From the NCBI GenBank assembly GCA_002914805.1, contig JXTB01000140.1, forward strand, positions 790,069-854,068: a stretch of DNA of 64,000 nucleotides, read 5' to 3'. The notes beneath the pieces were generated by a model that saw nothing but the letters and a program-made list of their open reading frames with translations, was not told the origin of the DNA and made no database searches. A program made the translations under genes and the position numbers. Positions 26,147 through 38,652 of this stretch are shown piece by piece. The first letter of the stretch is position 1, and the number at the start of each line of letters is the position of its first letter. The DNA is from Parasponia andersonii. Lineage: Eukaryota > Streptophyta > Magnoliopsida > Rosales > Cannabaceae.

Positions 26147-26653
26147 TTAGACTTTCTCCAAAATTGATGTAGCAACCTTGTCGCCCTCAGTACAAGAATT
26201 AGCCGTAAACAAACTGATCTTCTCACCATTATTGTCGTAACTATTACCACTAGTCGTACTGGTATTAATCTTTTTGGCGTCGTCGTATATGAAATACACA
26301 AAGAATAAGAAAGCACTAGCTGCGATCACGGCGCTGAAGATTATCACAGCCGCGGTAACGCAAACGAAGGTCCCAAATTGATACGCAAACCCGAACAAGA
26401 TTGCGCTAACCAATACCCAATTTGTGACTTTGAGGATAAATTTCTTAAGCGAGTCCTCGTTCTGAGGCAACCGGTTCAAGGCTCTCATGCACATCTCGGA
26501 CACACAAAACGCGATGATATAGAACAGGATGAAGACGACCATGGGGATGTCGTCGTTCACGTAGGCGCGGTAGATCGTGCCAGAGCTGCTGATCGTGAGG
26601 TTGATATAAGCGAAGTAGGAAAACGACTTGTCGCTTCTACTTTGGGACGACAT
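26147..26653 (-). CDS. Small plant integral membrane protein of unknown function
   Basis: Intronless gene of 168 residues, with ATG at 26653 and stop at 26147-26149. The soluble N-terminus (about 36 residues, with the ITISSSGTIYRAYVNDD-like region) is followed by hydrophobic segments at about 37-56, 72-92 and 95-123, then a polar Ser/Thr/Asn-rich C-tail. The charged pair YDDAKK ends the last membrane segment. I recognise the general look of a plant-specific three-span family of uncharacterised proteins but cannot name it. Codon use and an intact frame with strongly patterned hydrophobicity support a real gene. The region on its 5' side (26654-26950) is more GC-rich than the surroundings, as expected for a leader and promoter. 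Confidence 0.8.
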   Translation of the reverse strand: MSSQSRSDKSFSYFAYINLTISSSGTIYRAYVNDDIPMVVFILFYIIAFCVSEMCMRALNRLPQNEDSLKKFILKVTNWVLVSAILFGFAYQFGTFVCVTAAVIIFSAVIAASAFLFFVYFIYDDAKKINTSTTSGNSYDNNGEKISLFTANSCTEGDKVATSILEKV

Positions 26654-26969
26654 TTTTGTAGGTAGAAAATAATTGTTTTATGTTTTTTTTTTTGGCTTGG
26701 GGAAATGAATTAAATTTCGGGGTGGGAGTAGAGGTAGAGGTAGAGAGTAGCAGACGCTGGCGAATATGGTAAAAATTTCAGCGGTTCCATGTTTTATAGG
26801 AACATAAGAAGCCGAAGATAGATGCCTTGAAGTTGCAGAGGTAGCATCAGCTCGAATATCACGAATCTTTCAGTCTCTTTCCTGGAACCAGAGAGAGACG
26901 TTGCGACTCTCTTTTTGGTCCGGGCACCGGGTATTTGGGTGGAACTTTCAAGGGAATTTTCCAGTTGGG

Positions 26970-27470
26970 TTAATTCTTTATTTGGCCCTCCAACTATTAT
27001 TGAATCTTATTTCGGTCTCTAAACTTTAAAATGTCCTTATTTTGACCCTTGAATTTTTCCTTTTATCTCATTTAATCCCTTTCGTTACTCTTTGGAAGTG
27101 ACCCTGTCTTAACTTCTGAAATATACAAAAGTTTTATCTTCGTCTCCATACTTTAAAATATGATATCTTGGTGCCTGATACATCAAAAGTGTTTTCTTTA
27201 ATCCTACGGCCTGCCTACCATCACTATATTGTTAAAATAAACTAAAATTACCATGTATCATTCATTTAACAGGAGGATTCTAAGTGTTTTGTAAAACAAA
27301 TCTCTAGACTTCAAAATATTTATATCTTGGCAATCGATGTTTCAAAAGAGTCTCATTTTAATCCTACGGCCTGCCGTCACTTTATTATTAAAATAAACTA
27401 AAATGACCACGTATCATTCACATGAAGATTTTAACAAGAGCATTCTAAGCATTTTGTGGAACAAAAATGA
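26970..27470. repeat. Degenerate tandem repeat, unit about 168 bp
   Basis: Two clear units (about 27127-27295 and 27296-27465) share ttaatcctacggcctgcc, taaaataaactaaaat and accatgtatcattca-type blocks. A more diverged unit with tctctaaactttaaaatg precedes them (26970-27126). Confidence 0.7.
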
Positions 27471-27807
27471 AGTAGTAATAAAATTTTATTTCATATAGAA
27501 ATATAAACAACAACAAAAACGAGTACAAAAGTGAGTATTCCCCTTTTTGTTCGTGATTTAGGTATAAATTCGGATACTTTTTGAAATCATCATACTAAAA
27601 AAGTTAATGCAATAAGCTCATACATATATAAACATGATGCACTGGTACTTCTGATATTTAAAATCATTTTTTTCTATAAATTTTATATGAGATAACTCAA
27701 GGTTTTATTTTATTTGTTTATTTTTTTTAAATTACCAACTTTTTTCCTTTTCTTTCTTTAGTTGTATATTACTTAATTACTAAATGATACATAATCTCAA
27801 CCAATAT

Positions 27808-27838
<31 letters not shown>

Positions 27839-28915
27839 CCAATTTAGTTTTTCAGTGTAATAAACAAGACTAAATTTTTTAATACTAAAGTCGTGATGAT
27901 GACACTATTCTTTTTCAACTAATAAAGAACAAATTTATTCACTAAACGCGAAATGCCAAATTGTTCTTCTTAAACTCCCACTTGAGTGTTTAATGCTCTT
28001 TTACATATGTTTATAATAATAAATAGATTATAGGATGTAAAATGAATCAGTTTGATGGATTGAGTATTAATTTGGAGACATTTTAAAGTTCAATGGGATT
28101 TCGGGTGTAATCCGAGGGCCAATGGCCCAATAGGTGGATTTTTTTCCCCATCAATTTCTGACATAAGGGTGATATAAAAAGTGAAATGAGACAAAGTAAA
28201 AGTTTGGGTGTCAAATTGTTGGTTGCTGAGAAATTGTAAAATGATCATTTGAAATTTTTTATTATCATGAAATTTTGTTGAATATGAATGATTGCCTTGG
28301 ATTGTTTCAAATTACATTTTGGAAAATTTTGTGTATCCTTCGGATTATCAAGAAGTTACAAAAAGGGAGTCGTAGTATGGGTGATAAGCCATATAATATA
28401 TATAATTGTCAATTTAGTAAGTATTTTTTTTTATCTATGTGTAAATATCTTTTTTAGCCGTTGGGTCATTATTTAATAATGATCTAACGATTATAATGAA
28501 ATATATAAAAAAAAATGTACATTATTAGTATTATTTTTTTTAATTTTTTTAATATAAAAAAATATACCAAAAAAAATTCATCGGAGGTTCTCAACCTTTT
28601 CGACACATAATTTCTGAATTAGCAAAGTCTACTGTAATATTTCGTTTGTTTTGATAGATTAATTGTCGAATTCGAGCTTCAATAGGAAATTTAGAACATT
28701 TTGTAGTTTGAATTCGTGGGAAAAAATATACGGAAAAAAACCCCTAGATATGACAAATGTTTCTCGTGCTCTGATCAATACCACTTTGGACATACTGAAA
28801 TGACGAAACTAACCCCATGAATAACAACGACTACGGCCAAAAATCACAAATCGATAACCAAATGCTGTTGAGTCTAATTAAGTAAAGGGCTTACGACACT
28901 TTTACTTTTTTTTTA
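27471..28915. other. AT-rich intergenic region, no gene seen
   Basis: Contains a TA microsatellite (27812-27838) and a hairpin-forming inverted repeat, gttgggtcattatt with the complement of aataatgatctaac (about 28459-28488). No coding signal was found on either strand. Confidence 0.55.
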
Positions 28916-29331
28916 AAAAAAAATAATACTAAAAATACAACCTTGACAAAATAATTAATTTCCGTACGACTTAAAACTGACATTTTTCTAAATATTTATG
29001 ATTTCAAATGTGCGGTGGCACATTGGTAAATAAATCATCGTTCTTTTAAAATAGGTTTATATATAAAAGTAGAATTATGATATGTAGTACAATATTTAGA
29101 AAAATAATTCCACAAATACAACTTGGTCCAACATATATATATTTTTGTACGATCTTTTAGACAAATTTTTCTTTTTTCAAGTTACGTAATACAAGTACAC
29201 ATGCGGTGGCATTGTTCTAAGAAAACCACAGTTTTTTAACAAGCTGTTAATATAAAGCGTTAATACCATAATTGCTAAAAGCTTTGTTGGCCATGTTGGT
29301 TACTAGCCAAATTAGTTTATAGTTTCTCAAC

Positions 29332-29450
29332 AAATCAAATTATTTCTACTGCATAGAAACTAATCTAGTTAATAAGAAATCAAATTATTTCTACTGCATA
29401 GAAACTAATCTAGTTAATAAGAAATCAAATTATTTCTGCTACATGGAAAC
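29332..29450. repeat. 45-bp tandem repeat at the edge of the array
   Basis: The first two units, starting at 29332 and 29377, are identical over 45 bp. The third, at 29422, drifts into the array consensus. Confidence 0.9.
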
Positions 29451-30319
29451 CAAATTGATTTTTAAGAAATTTTTGTGATTTCTCGTGATTTATTTAGTTA
29501 CAGGGTAGTCTACTAAAAAGAAACTAAACTGATTTAAAAAAAACCTTTGTAGTTTCATATGATTTAGTTAGTTACAAGATATTCTACAAACTATATTAGT
29601 TTCTAAGAAATTTTTGTAGTTTTTTATGATTCATTTAACTCTAGAGTGTTTAACTAAAAGGAAACCAAACTAGCTTTTAGGAAATTTTTGTGATTTTTTG
29701 ATTTTCTTAGCTATATGGCATTCTGGTAAAAGGAAACCAAACTGATTTCATAGAAACTTTTGTAATTTCTTGTGATTTACTTACGAACTAGATGTTCCGC
29801 TAAAAAAAAAAAAAACCAAATTAATTTTCAGGAAACCTTTATAATTTCTTGTGATCTACTTACGTACTAGGCATTCTACTAAAAGAAAACTAAATTGGTT
29901 TCCAGTAAACTTTTGTAATTTCTTGGGATTTACTTAAATATAGGACATTCTACCAAACAAAAAAAAACTAAACTAGTTTTTTGTGATTTACTTATATACG
30001 TAGCATTATACTAAAAGAAACCATTAGTTTCTTAGAAACCTTTGTATTTTTCTGTGATATGTGATAAAATTAGAAAAAACTAACAACAAAAATAATGTTA
30101 AAAAGGAAAAAATAAATAAAAGAAAAAACTAATGAAAAAAAATATAAAATGGCAAAAAACGTCAATAAAGACGATATGTGAGTTTGAACCCCATTAAAAA
30201 ATGATGGTTGTTGGGAAATAAAAAGAAAAAAAGGAATTAAGAAACAATAAAGAAAATGAAAAGAGAAGAATAAATAAATAATAAAAAGGGAAAATTTCAA
30301 GAAAATAAAAAAGGATGAA

Positions 30320-30415
30320 ATAATACAAAATTTTGATAGTGGTGGGACTTTAATCCTTAACAAGGAGCTCAAAGTAACAATAGAGTTAGTCGTTAGGCCA
30401 CCTTTATTTGATGAT
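30320..30415 (-). repeat. tRNA-like (SINE-like) segment, degenerate
   Basis: On the minus strand, ggtggcctaacgac resembles a Pol III A box, and ggattaaagtccc, about 50 nt later, resembles a B box. The corresponding segment in copy 2 (40025-40112) is better preserved. Confidence 0.4.
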
Positions 30416-30545
30416 TACTATTATGTGCATTTTTATATAGAAAATGATACACACCACTACCTTTTAAGAAAAAATTCCAAAAATACGTTCCTTGAAATTT
30501 AACATATTTTTATACGATTTTTTTTCTTTTTTTTTTAAAAAAAAA

Positions 30546-31689
30546 ATACAACAACTAGCTAAACTAAAAAATACACGGTAGCTTCTTCCTTCACACCATG
30601 CCGAAAGGGGATTTCAACATCTCTCTCCAATAAAATTTTGCTCCATAGGCAAAAAATTTCTAAATTCTTAGTCTACTATACAAACTCCTTCCATCATTTC
30701 TACTGTCATCTCAACAATCTTTGCTCAGGTGGAGAATCAACTAGTTTAATTCGATGTAACAATCCAGTTCATGAAGAAGTTTTATGATCGTTCTCAGCTA
30801 GTCTAGAGGTATGAGATCGATAAGATCATGTCAAGCCAAGCCATTATCTTTTTAGAGAGAAAGTGGGATAAGTAAGAGTGTGAGTAGATGACAATTTTGG
30901 GATTTGTATTTTATGAGTTTTTGGAGCTTTTATGCAGAGGAAGTTTTAAAGGTTGTCGTCAATCTATTGATGAAAACTAAAGTTTTCATATTTTGTGTTT
31001 TTGCTCTACAATTAATAGATTTTGAAATGTTATTATATATTATTAATCTGTTTGGAGGCATGAATATTATGATTTTCATGTCTTTGTTGATAATTACATT
31101 TTTTTTGGAATGGAGGTTGGTTTGACTAAGATTTAATGCTCTATTTCCAGTGGTTTTATAACTTGAAATTATGAATTTATATAGAGTTATTTGGCTTTGA
31201 AATTACTTTGTTGAATTGATTTATTTCACTATTTATAGATAAGCATGAGTCAATGGTTATTTTGATATCGATGAACATAATCTATCAATTGGAAACTCTC
31301 TAGCACATCTGATGTGTTCTATAGTTGGTTAAATGAGGTTGACTCTTTTAATTAATTGTAGGAAATCTTTCATAATAAGAGTACAACTATGGTGATTTGC
31401 TTTGTTTTCTAGAAAATGGTATCTAGGCTTCCAATTATGGCGTATTACCACGAGTTGAAGAATCAAGCAGTGATTGAGCAAAAAATTGAAGTAAGTCTTC
31501 GACTAGAAGTTTACAAACATCAACTTTATGGTCCATGGATAGAATCAAATGGCTTGGATTTGGTGTTATTATCTAAATTTTGTTCTCATTATGTCAAGAT
31601 TACTTAATAGAGGATATGTATTCTGAGCTTTTCAATAATTGCTAATTAATTTTGTAGATAATTAGTTACATTATATTTAACTTAGTTGG
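30546..31689. other. Spacer between the two composite repeats
   Basis: AT-rich DNA with only short, non-conserved open frames and no recognisable domain. Confidence 0.5.
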
Positions 31690-32073
31690 CAAGGGTTTGA
31701 CCACATAAAAGTAATTTGATATACCTTTGTGGTTTTCTGTGATTTATATACATATATGTCATTATACTAAAAGAAAACTAAATTGGTTTTCAAGAAATTT
31801 TTGTGGTTTTCTATGATTTACTTACATACAGGGTATTCTACAAGAAGGAAATCTTTGTGGTTTTTTATGATTTACTTACGTACATAGTATTTCGTTAGAA
31901 GGAAATCAACTCGGTTTTTAGAAAACCTTTGTGGTTTGATATTCTACTAAAAGAAAACTAAACTGGTTTCTAAGAACCATTTGTGGTTTATTCTAATTTA
32001 CTTACGTATATGGTATTCCACTAAAAAGAAACTTTTGTGGTTTCCTATAATTTACTTACGTAAACTGCATTCT
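31690..32073. repeat. Composite repeat, copy 2, left part of the array
   Basis: About five array units of the kind seen at 29250-30062 (ctttgtggttt, tgatttacttacgtac, gtattc(c/t)actaaaa). The array is interrupted at 32073 by the Gypsy element and resumes at 38658. Confidence 0.75.
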
Positions 32074-33221
32074 TGATGAGTGAGTTTTACTCATAAATTA
32101 GATATCATTTAAGCTTTAGCGAGTACTAAGGAAGTAGCATCCCGGCGCTATGTTATTGGCACTCCAGTACTAGTTCGGGCAAAGAAAAAAAAATGGACAG
32201 CAAGAATAGCTCCCTGGTGCCATACAACCAGTACCCTAGTGCCATTCTACAGGAAACTTTATAAAAATCATCTTAAGACGTCTTTTGACCTAGTTTTTGT
32301 GGTGACTACTTTCCAACCTATAAATGCCTTTTCTAGACTTATTTAGGAGATTCTCAACCCAAAAACAACTCGAAAAATAAGAGAGAAAGTAAGAGTAAAG
32401 AATTGAAGGCGAAATGATTGGCAACCTGGAGATGGAATGCCATTGATTTGACTTCTAGTTTTTTTCTACTCTTGTTTTTCTTTCTTCTGCCATATCTAGA
32501 ACCATGTTTAGAGTTTGTTTTCTCTTTACTATGAACAAATTCTATTTTCTAGAGCTACGATGTAGCCAAATTATGATGTCTTGAATTATTTTAATTCTAA
32601 TTTAATTTTATGTTTATTCATATTCTATGCTAATTATATTAGTCTATGCTTAATGCTTGTGAGAATTTGGCTAGCCTTTGTATGAAATTAAAGGTTTAAT
32701 CTAAGATCTGAGAAGGGAAGATTGAATTTGTCTTGATTAATATGATATAAGACTATCATAGGATAGAGATATATATGAAACTTATGTAGTAATATGAATT
32801 TTTTGTGCTTAATGAGTTTTGATATATTCATAATTTACACATAGATATTAGAATTTGTTTACTAAATATGCCTATTAATTTTTGAGAAAGATTGATAGAA
32901 AAATTAGAGAGATTCACTGTTAGCGAGGGAATGAACATAAATTCGTTGGATTGATAGGTATAGAAAATTAATTTAGGTGAAATTGAAACCCTAGGCTTTT
33001 AATTATTGGAAGTTTTATTGAGTAATTTATAAGAATGAATTTATTTATTTATTTATTTTTTATTTTTTTCTTTTCATTTGTCACATTTATGATTGTTCAA
33101 ATAAAATTTAGACTTAATATAATTTGGTAATTAGCAATACCAGTCTTTGTGGAATGATACTTTATTTATACTATATTTTTTGTTCGGTGACGTATACTTG
33201 CATTCAATAAATTCTACAATA
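32074..33221 (+). repeat. Gypsy 5' LTR
   Basis: 1148-bp repeat matching 37364-38652. It differs by several indels near its start (after tagatatcatttaagc) and has the block with cccggcgctatg and tagtgccattctac. Confidence 0.88.
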
Positions 33222-33486
33222 AGTTTTTAGTACCGTTGCCTAGGACTTGTTTTATTTGCCAGTATCATTTACAATTAATTCTGATTTTAATTTGAATTGT
33301 TATTTTTATTCAATTATTTTATTGTTTTTATTCTCAGGTGTTATTCGTGGTTATTCGTGGATTATGCGGAGGTCTAAAATTTGTGAACTACTTCATTTGG
33401 ATCCTAAAATCGAACGAACTTCTAGAGCAAATAGTAAGGAGAAAATAGAAGAAAGGCATGAAATTCTAAGATAAACGCAAGAAGCT

Positions 33487-35810
33487 ATGGCTAATGAGGG
33501 AGAAAGAAACGATAACAACAAAGCCCTTAGGAATTTCGTACTTCCTTTGGTGACTGGAATCTCATCCGTAATAAGAAAATCGATTATTCAAGCCAATAAC
33601 TTTGAGATCAAGCCGGCTACCTTGCAAATGATGCAAACTTTAGTTCAGTTTAGTGGGTTACCAACTAATGATCCCAATGCCCACATAACTAATTTTTTGG
33701 AGATTTAAGACACATTCAAGTTCAATGGCATTAGTGATGATGCCATTTGCTTGAGGCTGTTTTCTTTTTTGTTGAGAGACCACGCCAAGAGGTGGTTAAA
33801 TTCCTTGCATACTAATTTAATCACTAGTTGGGAAGACCTCGCTCAGAAGTTCCTTGCGAAATTCTTTCCTCCATCTAAGATTACAAAAATGCGAATGAAA
33901 ATTTCTAATTTTTCCCAGTATAAAGAGAAAGCACTCTATGATACATGGAACATTATAAAGACTTACTACAGAGATCTCCTCTTCATGGACTGTCCAAGTG
34001 AACGTAGGTTCATAATTTCTATAATGGGCTAGGTAGTGCAATAAGGACTTTGATTGATGGTGCAGTAGGAGGTGCTTTCATAGGAAAGATACAAGATGAG
34101 TCATATGATTTACTGGAAGAGATGACTATGAATAATTATCAATAGCCTATAAGCGAAATGTGCCAAAGAAAGTTGCTAGTGTATGTGAGTTAGATGTAGT
34201 GTTTGTTTTGTTTGCTCAAGTAACTTCCCTTACTAAATAGCTCCAAAAGTCTAGGATGATAGTAAATGCCATATAAACTCAACCTCCAATGTCTTATGAA
34301 TTTTTTCAAGGAGCCCACACAAATAACCATTATCAAATAGGAAATCCTTTCTTGCATTCTCAAGCGGAGCAAGCACAATATATTTCAAACTTCAACCACT
34401 AGAACAACAATCCATATACTGATACATACAACCTTAGTGAGATAAATCATCCCAACCTCTCCTGGAACAATCAAGCTATTGCACTGAGACTTCTCAATCT
34501 AGTCTTTCTATGCCACCTCCTAGTTTTTAGTATCAAGAGAAGAAGTCTAATTTAGAGGAAACACTATTGCAGCTAACCAACAATACTAATCAATTTATGA
34601 CTGAGGCAAAGACTAGCCTTCAAGTTTAAGGTGCTACAATCTGAAACCTAGAGTTACAAGTTAGTCAACTGGCTAATATGTTTTCAAAAAGACCACATGC
34701 AAACTTGCCAAGCACAACTGAAGTAAATCCCAAAGAGCACTATAATGTAATCACGCTAAAGAGAGGAAAGGAGTTGGAAGTTCCATTGAGAACCGAGAAA
34801 TCTCCTAAATTTGATTAAGAAGCAGCAACCCCATTAACACCAGTGGAGAAAAAAGATAAAGTGCAAGAATCGAGTCCCTTGAGTGAACCTACACAAAGTG
34901 TTCCATTCCCTTAACATTTTCAAAAAAGCAAGCTTGATAAGTAGTTTTCAAAGTTCCTAGAGATTTTTAAAAAGCTGAATATAAACATTCCATTTCCAAA
35001 TGCTCTTGCTCAAATGCCAAGCTACGTAAAATTTATGAAGCATATCCTATCAAATAAGAGGAAGTTAGAGGAGTATGAGACAATTACACTTACTGAGGAG
35101 TGCAGTGCCATCTTACAAAATAAGTTGCCCCTGAAGCTTAAAGACCCAGAGAGTTTCATAATTCCTTATTCAATTAGAATCGGTGTGTTTGTAAAGGCAT
35201 TATGTGACTTGAGAGCGAGCATAAATCTAATGCCTCTTTCTGTATACAAAAAGCTAGGTTTGGGGGAGGTGAGGCCAACTATGTTGCCACTTCAGTTGGC
35301 ATATCGGTCATTCAAGCACTCTAGGGGAATCATCGAAGATGTTCTCTTTAAGGTTGATAATTTTATATTCCCTGCTGATTTTATTATTTTTGATATGGAG
35401 AAAGATATAGATATTCCAATCATACTGGGAAGACCATTTTTAGCGACTGGGCATGCACTAATAGATATGTAAAGAGGTGAGCTACGGTTAAGAGTTCAAG
35501 ATGAGGAGGTCACTTTTAATTGTTTAAATCAACAAAGCATCCATGTGAATCTAGTGATTGCTTTAGAGTTGACACAATGGAGAAGATAGTGGTAGAATCA
35601 CTTGAAACTGACCATCCAAAGGAACCTTTTGAAGCTTGTATTGCCCATTTTGATTCTTCCAAAGCAACAACCACAAAGTGGGCAAATCACTATTGGGAAG
35701 CTATACCATCCTATTGGTATAGAAGAATGCTGAAATTTGAAAATCATGACAGTGATGTTCCTAGACTGTTTCTTTCCATTTATGAGCCGCCATGAATATA
35801 ATGTTGAAGA
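33487..35810 (+). pseudogene. Gypsy gag-protease remnant
   Basis: Gag (33487-34030) contains the retrotransposon gag signature RDHAKRWLNSL...SWEDLAQKFLAKFFPPSK, broken by a stop at 33706-33708. After a degenerate stretch in the same frame, the retropepsin-like domain (35014-35472) reads CDLRASINLMP and ends ILGRPFLATGHALIDM. Family members have CDLGAS, so the catalytic-loop Gly is replaced by Arg. From 35520, a tail resembles the sequence found near and after the end of integrase in complete relatives, including agcgcttcttgggagacaac at 35835-35854. Pol therefore appears to have been deleted between about 35520 and 35810. There is no catalytic function. Confidence 0.85.
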
Positions 35811-37090
35811 GTCTGGCTGAAGATTATAACTCAAGCGCTTCTTGGGAGACAACCTATTCTTTTTAGTTGCTTTTAGTTATTTTATTTTTAGTTTTAGTTT
35901 TCTTTTCTTTTGTTATGCTTCGTTTGTTTTATATGACTTAGGTTCTTGCATAAGTATGGAGATCGTCAACATAGATTTCATTGATCAACAAGAAGTCTCC
36001 ATCTTCGTGTAACAATCTAAGCGAGTTTTCTTTACTTCTCTTTTATTTTTAACATTGAGGACAATGACAATTTTAAGTTTAGGGGTAGAGAGTTCCAAAA
36101 AAATTGAGTATTAGTTCATTTGGTATATTTGGGCCGCTGATGAGATTATGATTTAGATGAACTTAACTTATGAAAAATGATAAATGTTAACTTAGTCTGT
36201 GTGCTTGGTTTCAATATTAGTTTTATTTTACTTGCGATCTTTTCATACATTTGAGCACATAGTCATGCATGTTAGCTATATAAAAACTTAGAGAAGGTTT
36301 ATGTCAATTAAGTATATTATTAAGATCTCAACAAATTCTAGAACTTAGTTTTGAATCTGTTTGAGGCGAAATCCTAGAGTACACCTAATTAAAGAAATGA
36401 TTTAAGCCATTCTTGAGCCGTTTGAGTCTTTCGAGCCTACCATTGCATATTTTATCCCTAGTTACCCTTTTTGAGCCTAATATGACATTTTTCGTATTAG
36501 CCACATTCTTAGCCTAGCTTTTAATTCCTTCTCTATTATACTTCATACCATAAGCATGTGATTGATTTGGAATTTATGATGAGATATTTTATATATGGGA
36601 GGAAGGATGGAGTTGAGAATGAAGAAAAAAAAGAAGAAAGAAAAAAAAAATTATGCCACACCCTTAGTACATACAAGAAAAAAATAACTTTAGGATGTAT
36701 TAGTGCAATTTTTTTTTTAAAAAAAAAAAAGAGAAGAAAAAAAAAAAGGAAAGTTGGACATATAAAGAAAGTATTGACAAGAGAAAATTTAAAAATGAGT
36801 TTGGGGGTACTAATGGAAGTATTAAGTTGAGTTTCATAACGGCTATGTGCTTATGGTGTGAGTATGAACTGAGCTTAAAATATTTATTCTTATCCTATCT
36901 TCACCTTAGCCATACATTATAAGCCTAATGAAGTCCTATTGATCTTTGGTTGGTATTAGTCTATATTAGTGGAGAATGGTTAAAAAAAGAAACATATGGA
37001 ATTTGAAAACAAATGCTTAATTAGAGATCAATCTTAATTCACTTGTTTGCATAAAATGATCCAAGTTACAAGTAGTTAGATGTCACTGAC

Positions 37091-37127
<37 letters not shown>

Positions 37128-37363
37128 ACACACACACACGTGAAGGATCAAAAGAGAAGTGAGGCTAATATTGGAATTAAAATTCTAGATGTTGTTGATG
37201 ATTTGACGTTTTTGTTAAGTTAATGATTATGTACAATCTTTAAGGCATGTTTACATTCTAAACGGAATCATAATTCAAGTTTTGGTTTTTAGGTGTTTTA
37301 TTTATCCTTTTCTTTTGTGTTAGTTTACTGGAGGATGAGCAAAATATTAAGTTTGGGAGTATT
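35811..37363 (+). other. Gypsy 3' internal non-coding region
   Basis: Contains two extra purine-tract-like sequences (taagtttaggggta at 36074-36087 and gagtttgggggtac at 36797-36810) besides the one abutting the LTR (37348-37361). It also has A-rich runs (36620-36760) and a CA microsatellite (about 37097-37140). Confidence 0.7.
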
Positions 37364-38652
37364 TGATGAATGAGTTTTTCTAATATATTAGATATTATTT
37401 AAGCTATGCATTTGGTAGATTCTTGAAGTTTTTATAGATTTTATTTGTGTTTTTGATGTTTTGATTATAGGCTAGATAATTTTGGTATACTTGATAGTAT
37501 TTAGAGATAATGACATAATTTATGGCAAATTGGAAAAAGAAGGGAGTGCCTTGGTGCTTATTATTGGTGCTAGAATGCTTAAAAGACTCAAAATAAGATG
37601 AAGTTAGCTAGGACTTGAGGAAGTAGTACCCTGGCGCTAGTTCAGGCAAAGAAAAAAAATGGACAGCCAGAGTGGCGACGCCACTCAGTGGGAAACTTTG
37701 TAAAAATCATCTCAAGATGTCTTTTGACCTAGTTTTTATGGTGGCCACCTTGTAGCCTATAAATAGATCTTTTTTAGACTTATTAGAGAGATTATCAAGC
37801 TAAACACAACTCAGAAAATAAGAGAGAAAGCGAAAATAAAGGACTGAATGCAGAGCGATTGGCAACCCAGAGATGGAACGCTATTGATTCGACTTCTAAT
37901 TTTTTCAACTTTTCTTTATTTTTTCTTATTACATGTCTAGAACCATGTTTAGAGTTTGTTTTCTCTTTACTATGAACTAATTCTATTTTCTATAGCTACG
38001 ATGTAGCCAGATCATGATGTCTTGAATTATTTCAATTCTAATTCAATTATATGTTTATTCCTATTCTATACTAATTATATTAGTCTATGGTTAATGCTTG
38101 TGAAAGTTTGACCAACCTTTGCATGAAATTAAAGGTTTAATCCAAGAGCTGAGAATAGAGGATTGAATTTGTCTTGATTAATATGACATGAGATTATCAT
38201 AGGATAGAGATATTTATGAAGCTTGTACAGTAATACGAATTCCTTGTGCTTAATAAGTTTTGGTAAATTCATAGTTTATACAGAGATGTTAGAACTTGTT
38301 TACTAAAACATGCCTATTAATTCTTGAGAAAGATTGATAGATAAATTAGAGAGATTCACTATTAGCATAGCGAATAAACATAAATTGGTTGGATTGATAG
38401 GTTTAGATAGATTAATTTAGGTGAAATCGAAACCCATGGGTTTTTAATTATTGGAAGTTTTATTGAGTAATTTATAAGATTGAATTTATTTATTTAATTT
38501 TTTTTTCAATTGTCATATTTACAATTATTTAAAAAAATTTAGACTTAATATAATTCGGTAATTGACAAAACAAGTCTTTGTGGGATGATACTTTATTTTC
38601 ACTATATTACTTATTTGGTAATGTGTACTTACGTTCAATAAATTCCACAACA
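37364..38652 (+). repeat. Gypsy 3' LTR
   Basis: 1289-bp partner of 32074-33221. Its last 160 bp were later copied into the tandem duplication at 39191. Confidence 0.88.

Larger units (their letters stand above)
28920..30545. repeat. Composite repeat, copy 1: tandem array, A-rich spacer, tRNA-like segment and tail
   Basis: The order is two imperfect copies of a gcggtggca-containing segment (28920-29235), an array (29250-30062), an A-rich spacer (30063-30300), a degenerate tRNA-like segment on the minus strand (30320-30415), and a tail with atttttatacgat (30470-30530). The array has about ten units of roughly 75 bp built on aaaccaaactgattt..agaaacctttgtaatttcttgtgatttacttacg. It opens with a 45-bp unit repeated from 29332, 29377 and 29422. 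The same order recurs at 31690-40250, so this is a dispersed repeat rather than chance. Confidence 0.7.
32074..38652 (+). mobile_element. Gypsy-type LTR retrotransposon lacking most of pol
   Basis: The LTRs are 32074-33221 and 37364-38652, both starting tgatga and ending in ca or a decayed equivalent. They are flanked by attct (32069-32073) and attcc (38653-38657), a target duplication with one change. A primer-binding-like sequence (agtttttagtaccgttgcc, about 33222-33241) follows the 5' LTR. It resembles the common tttttggcgccgttgccgg motif of plant Gypsy elements. A purine tract (taagtttgggagta) precedes the 3' LTR. Gag and protease are recognisable, but RT, RNase H and integrase are absent from the 1.9 kb between the protease and the LTR. 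It sits inside the array of composite repeat copy 2. Confidence 0.9.

Noticed and set aside
30070..30372. 100-codon minus-strand hydrophobic frame
   Set aside because: Phe/Ser/Leu-rich product of an A-rich spacer; no start context or family signal.
36558..36830. 90-codon Lys-rich frame in the Gypsy 3' region
   Set aside because: Low-complexity A-rich DNA inside a retroelement; the product is a poly-Lys artefact.
37090..37145. Regular repeats as a CRISPR-like array
   Set aside because: It is a simple CA microsatellite. The 45-bp and 75-bp arrays elsewhere have no unique spacers either, and this is a plant genome.
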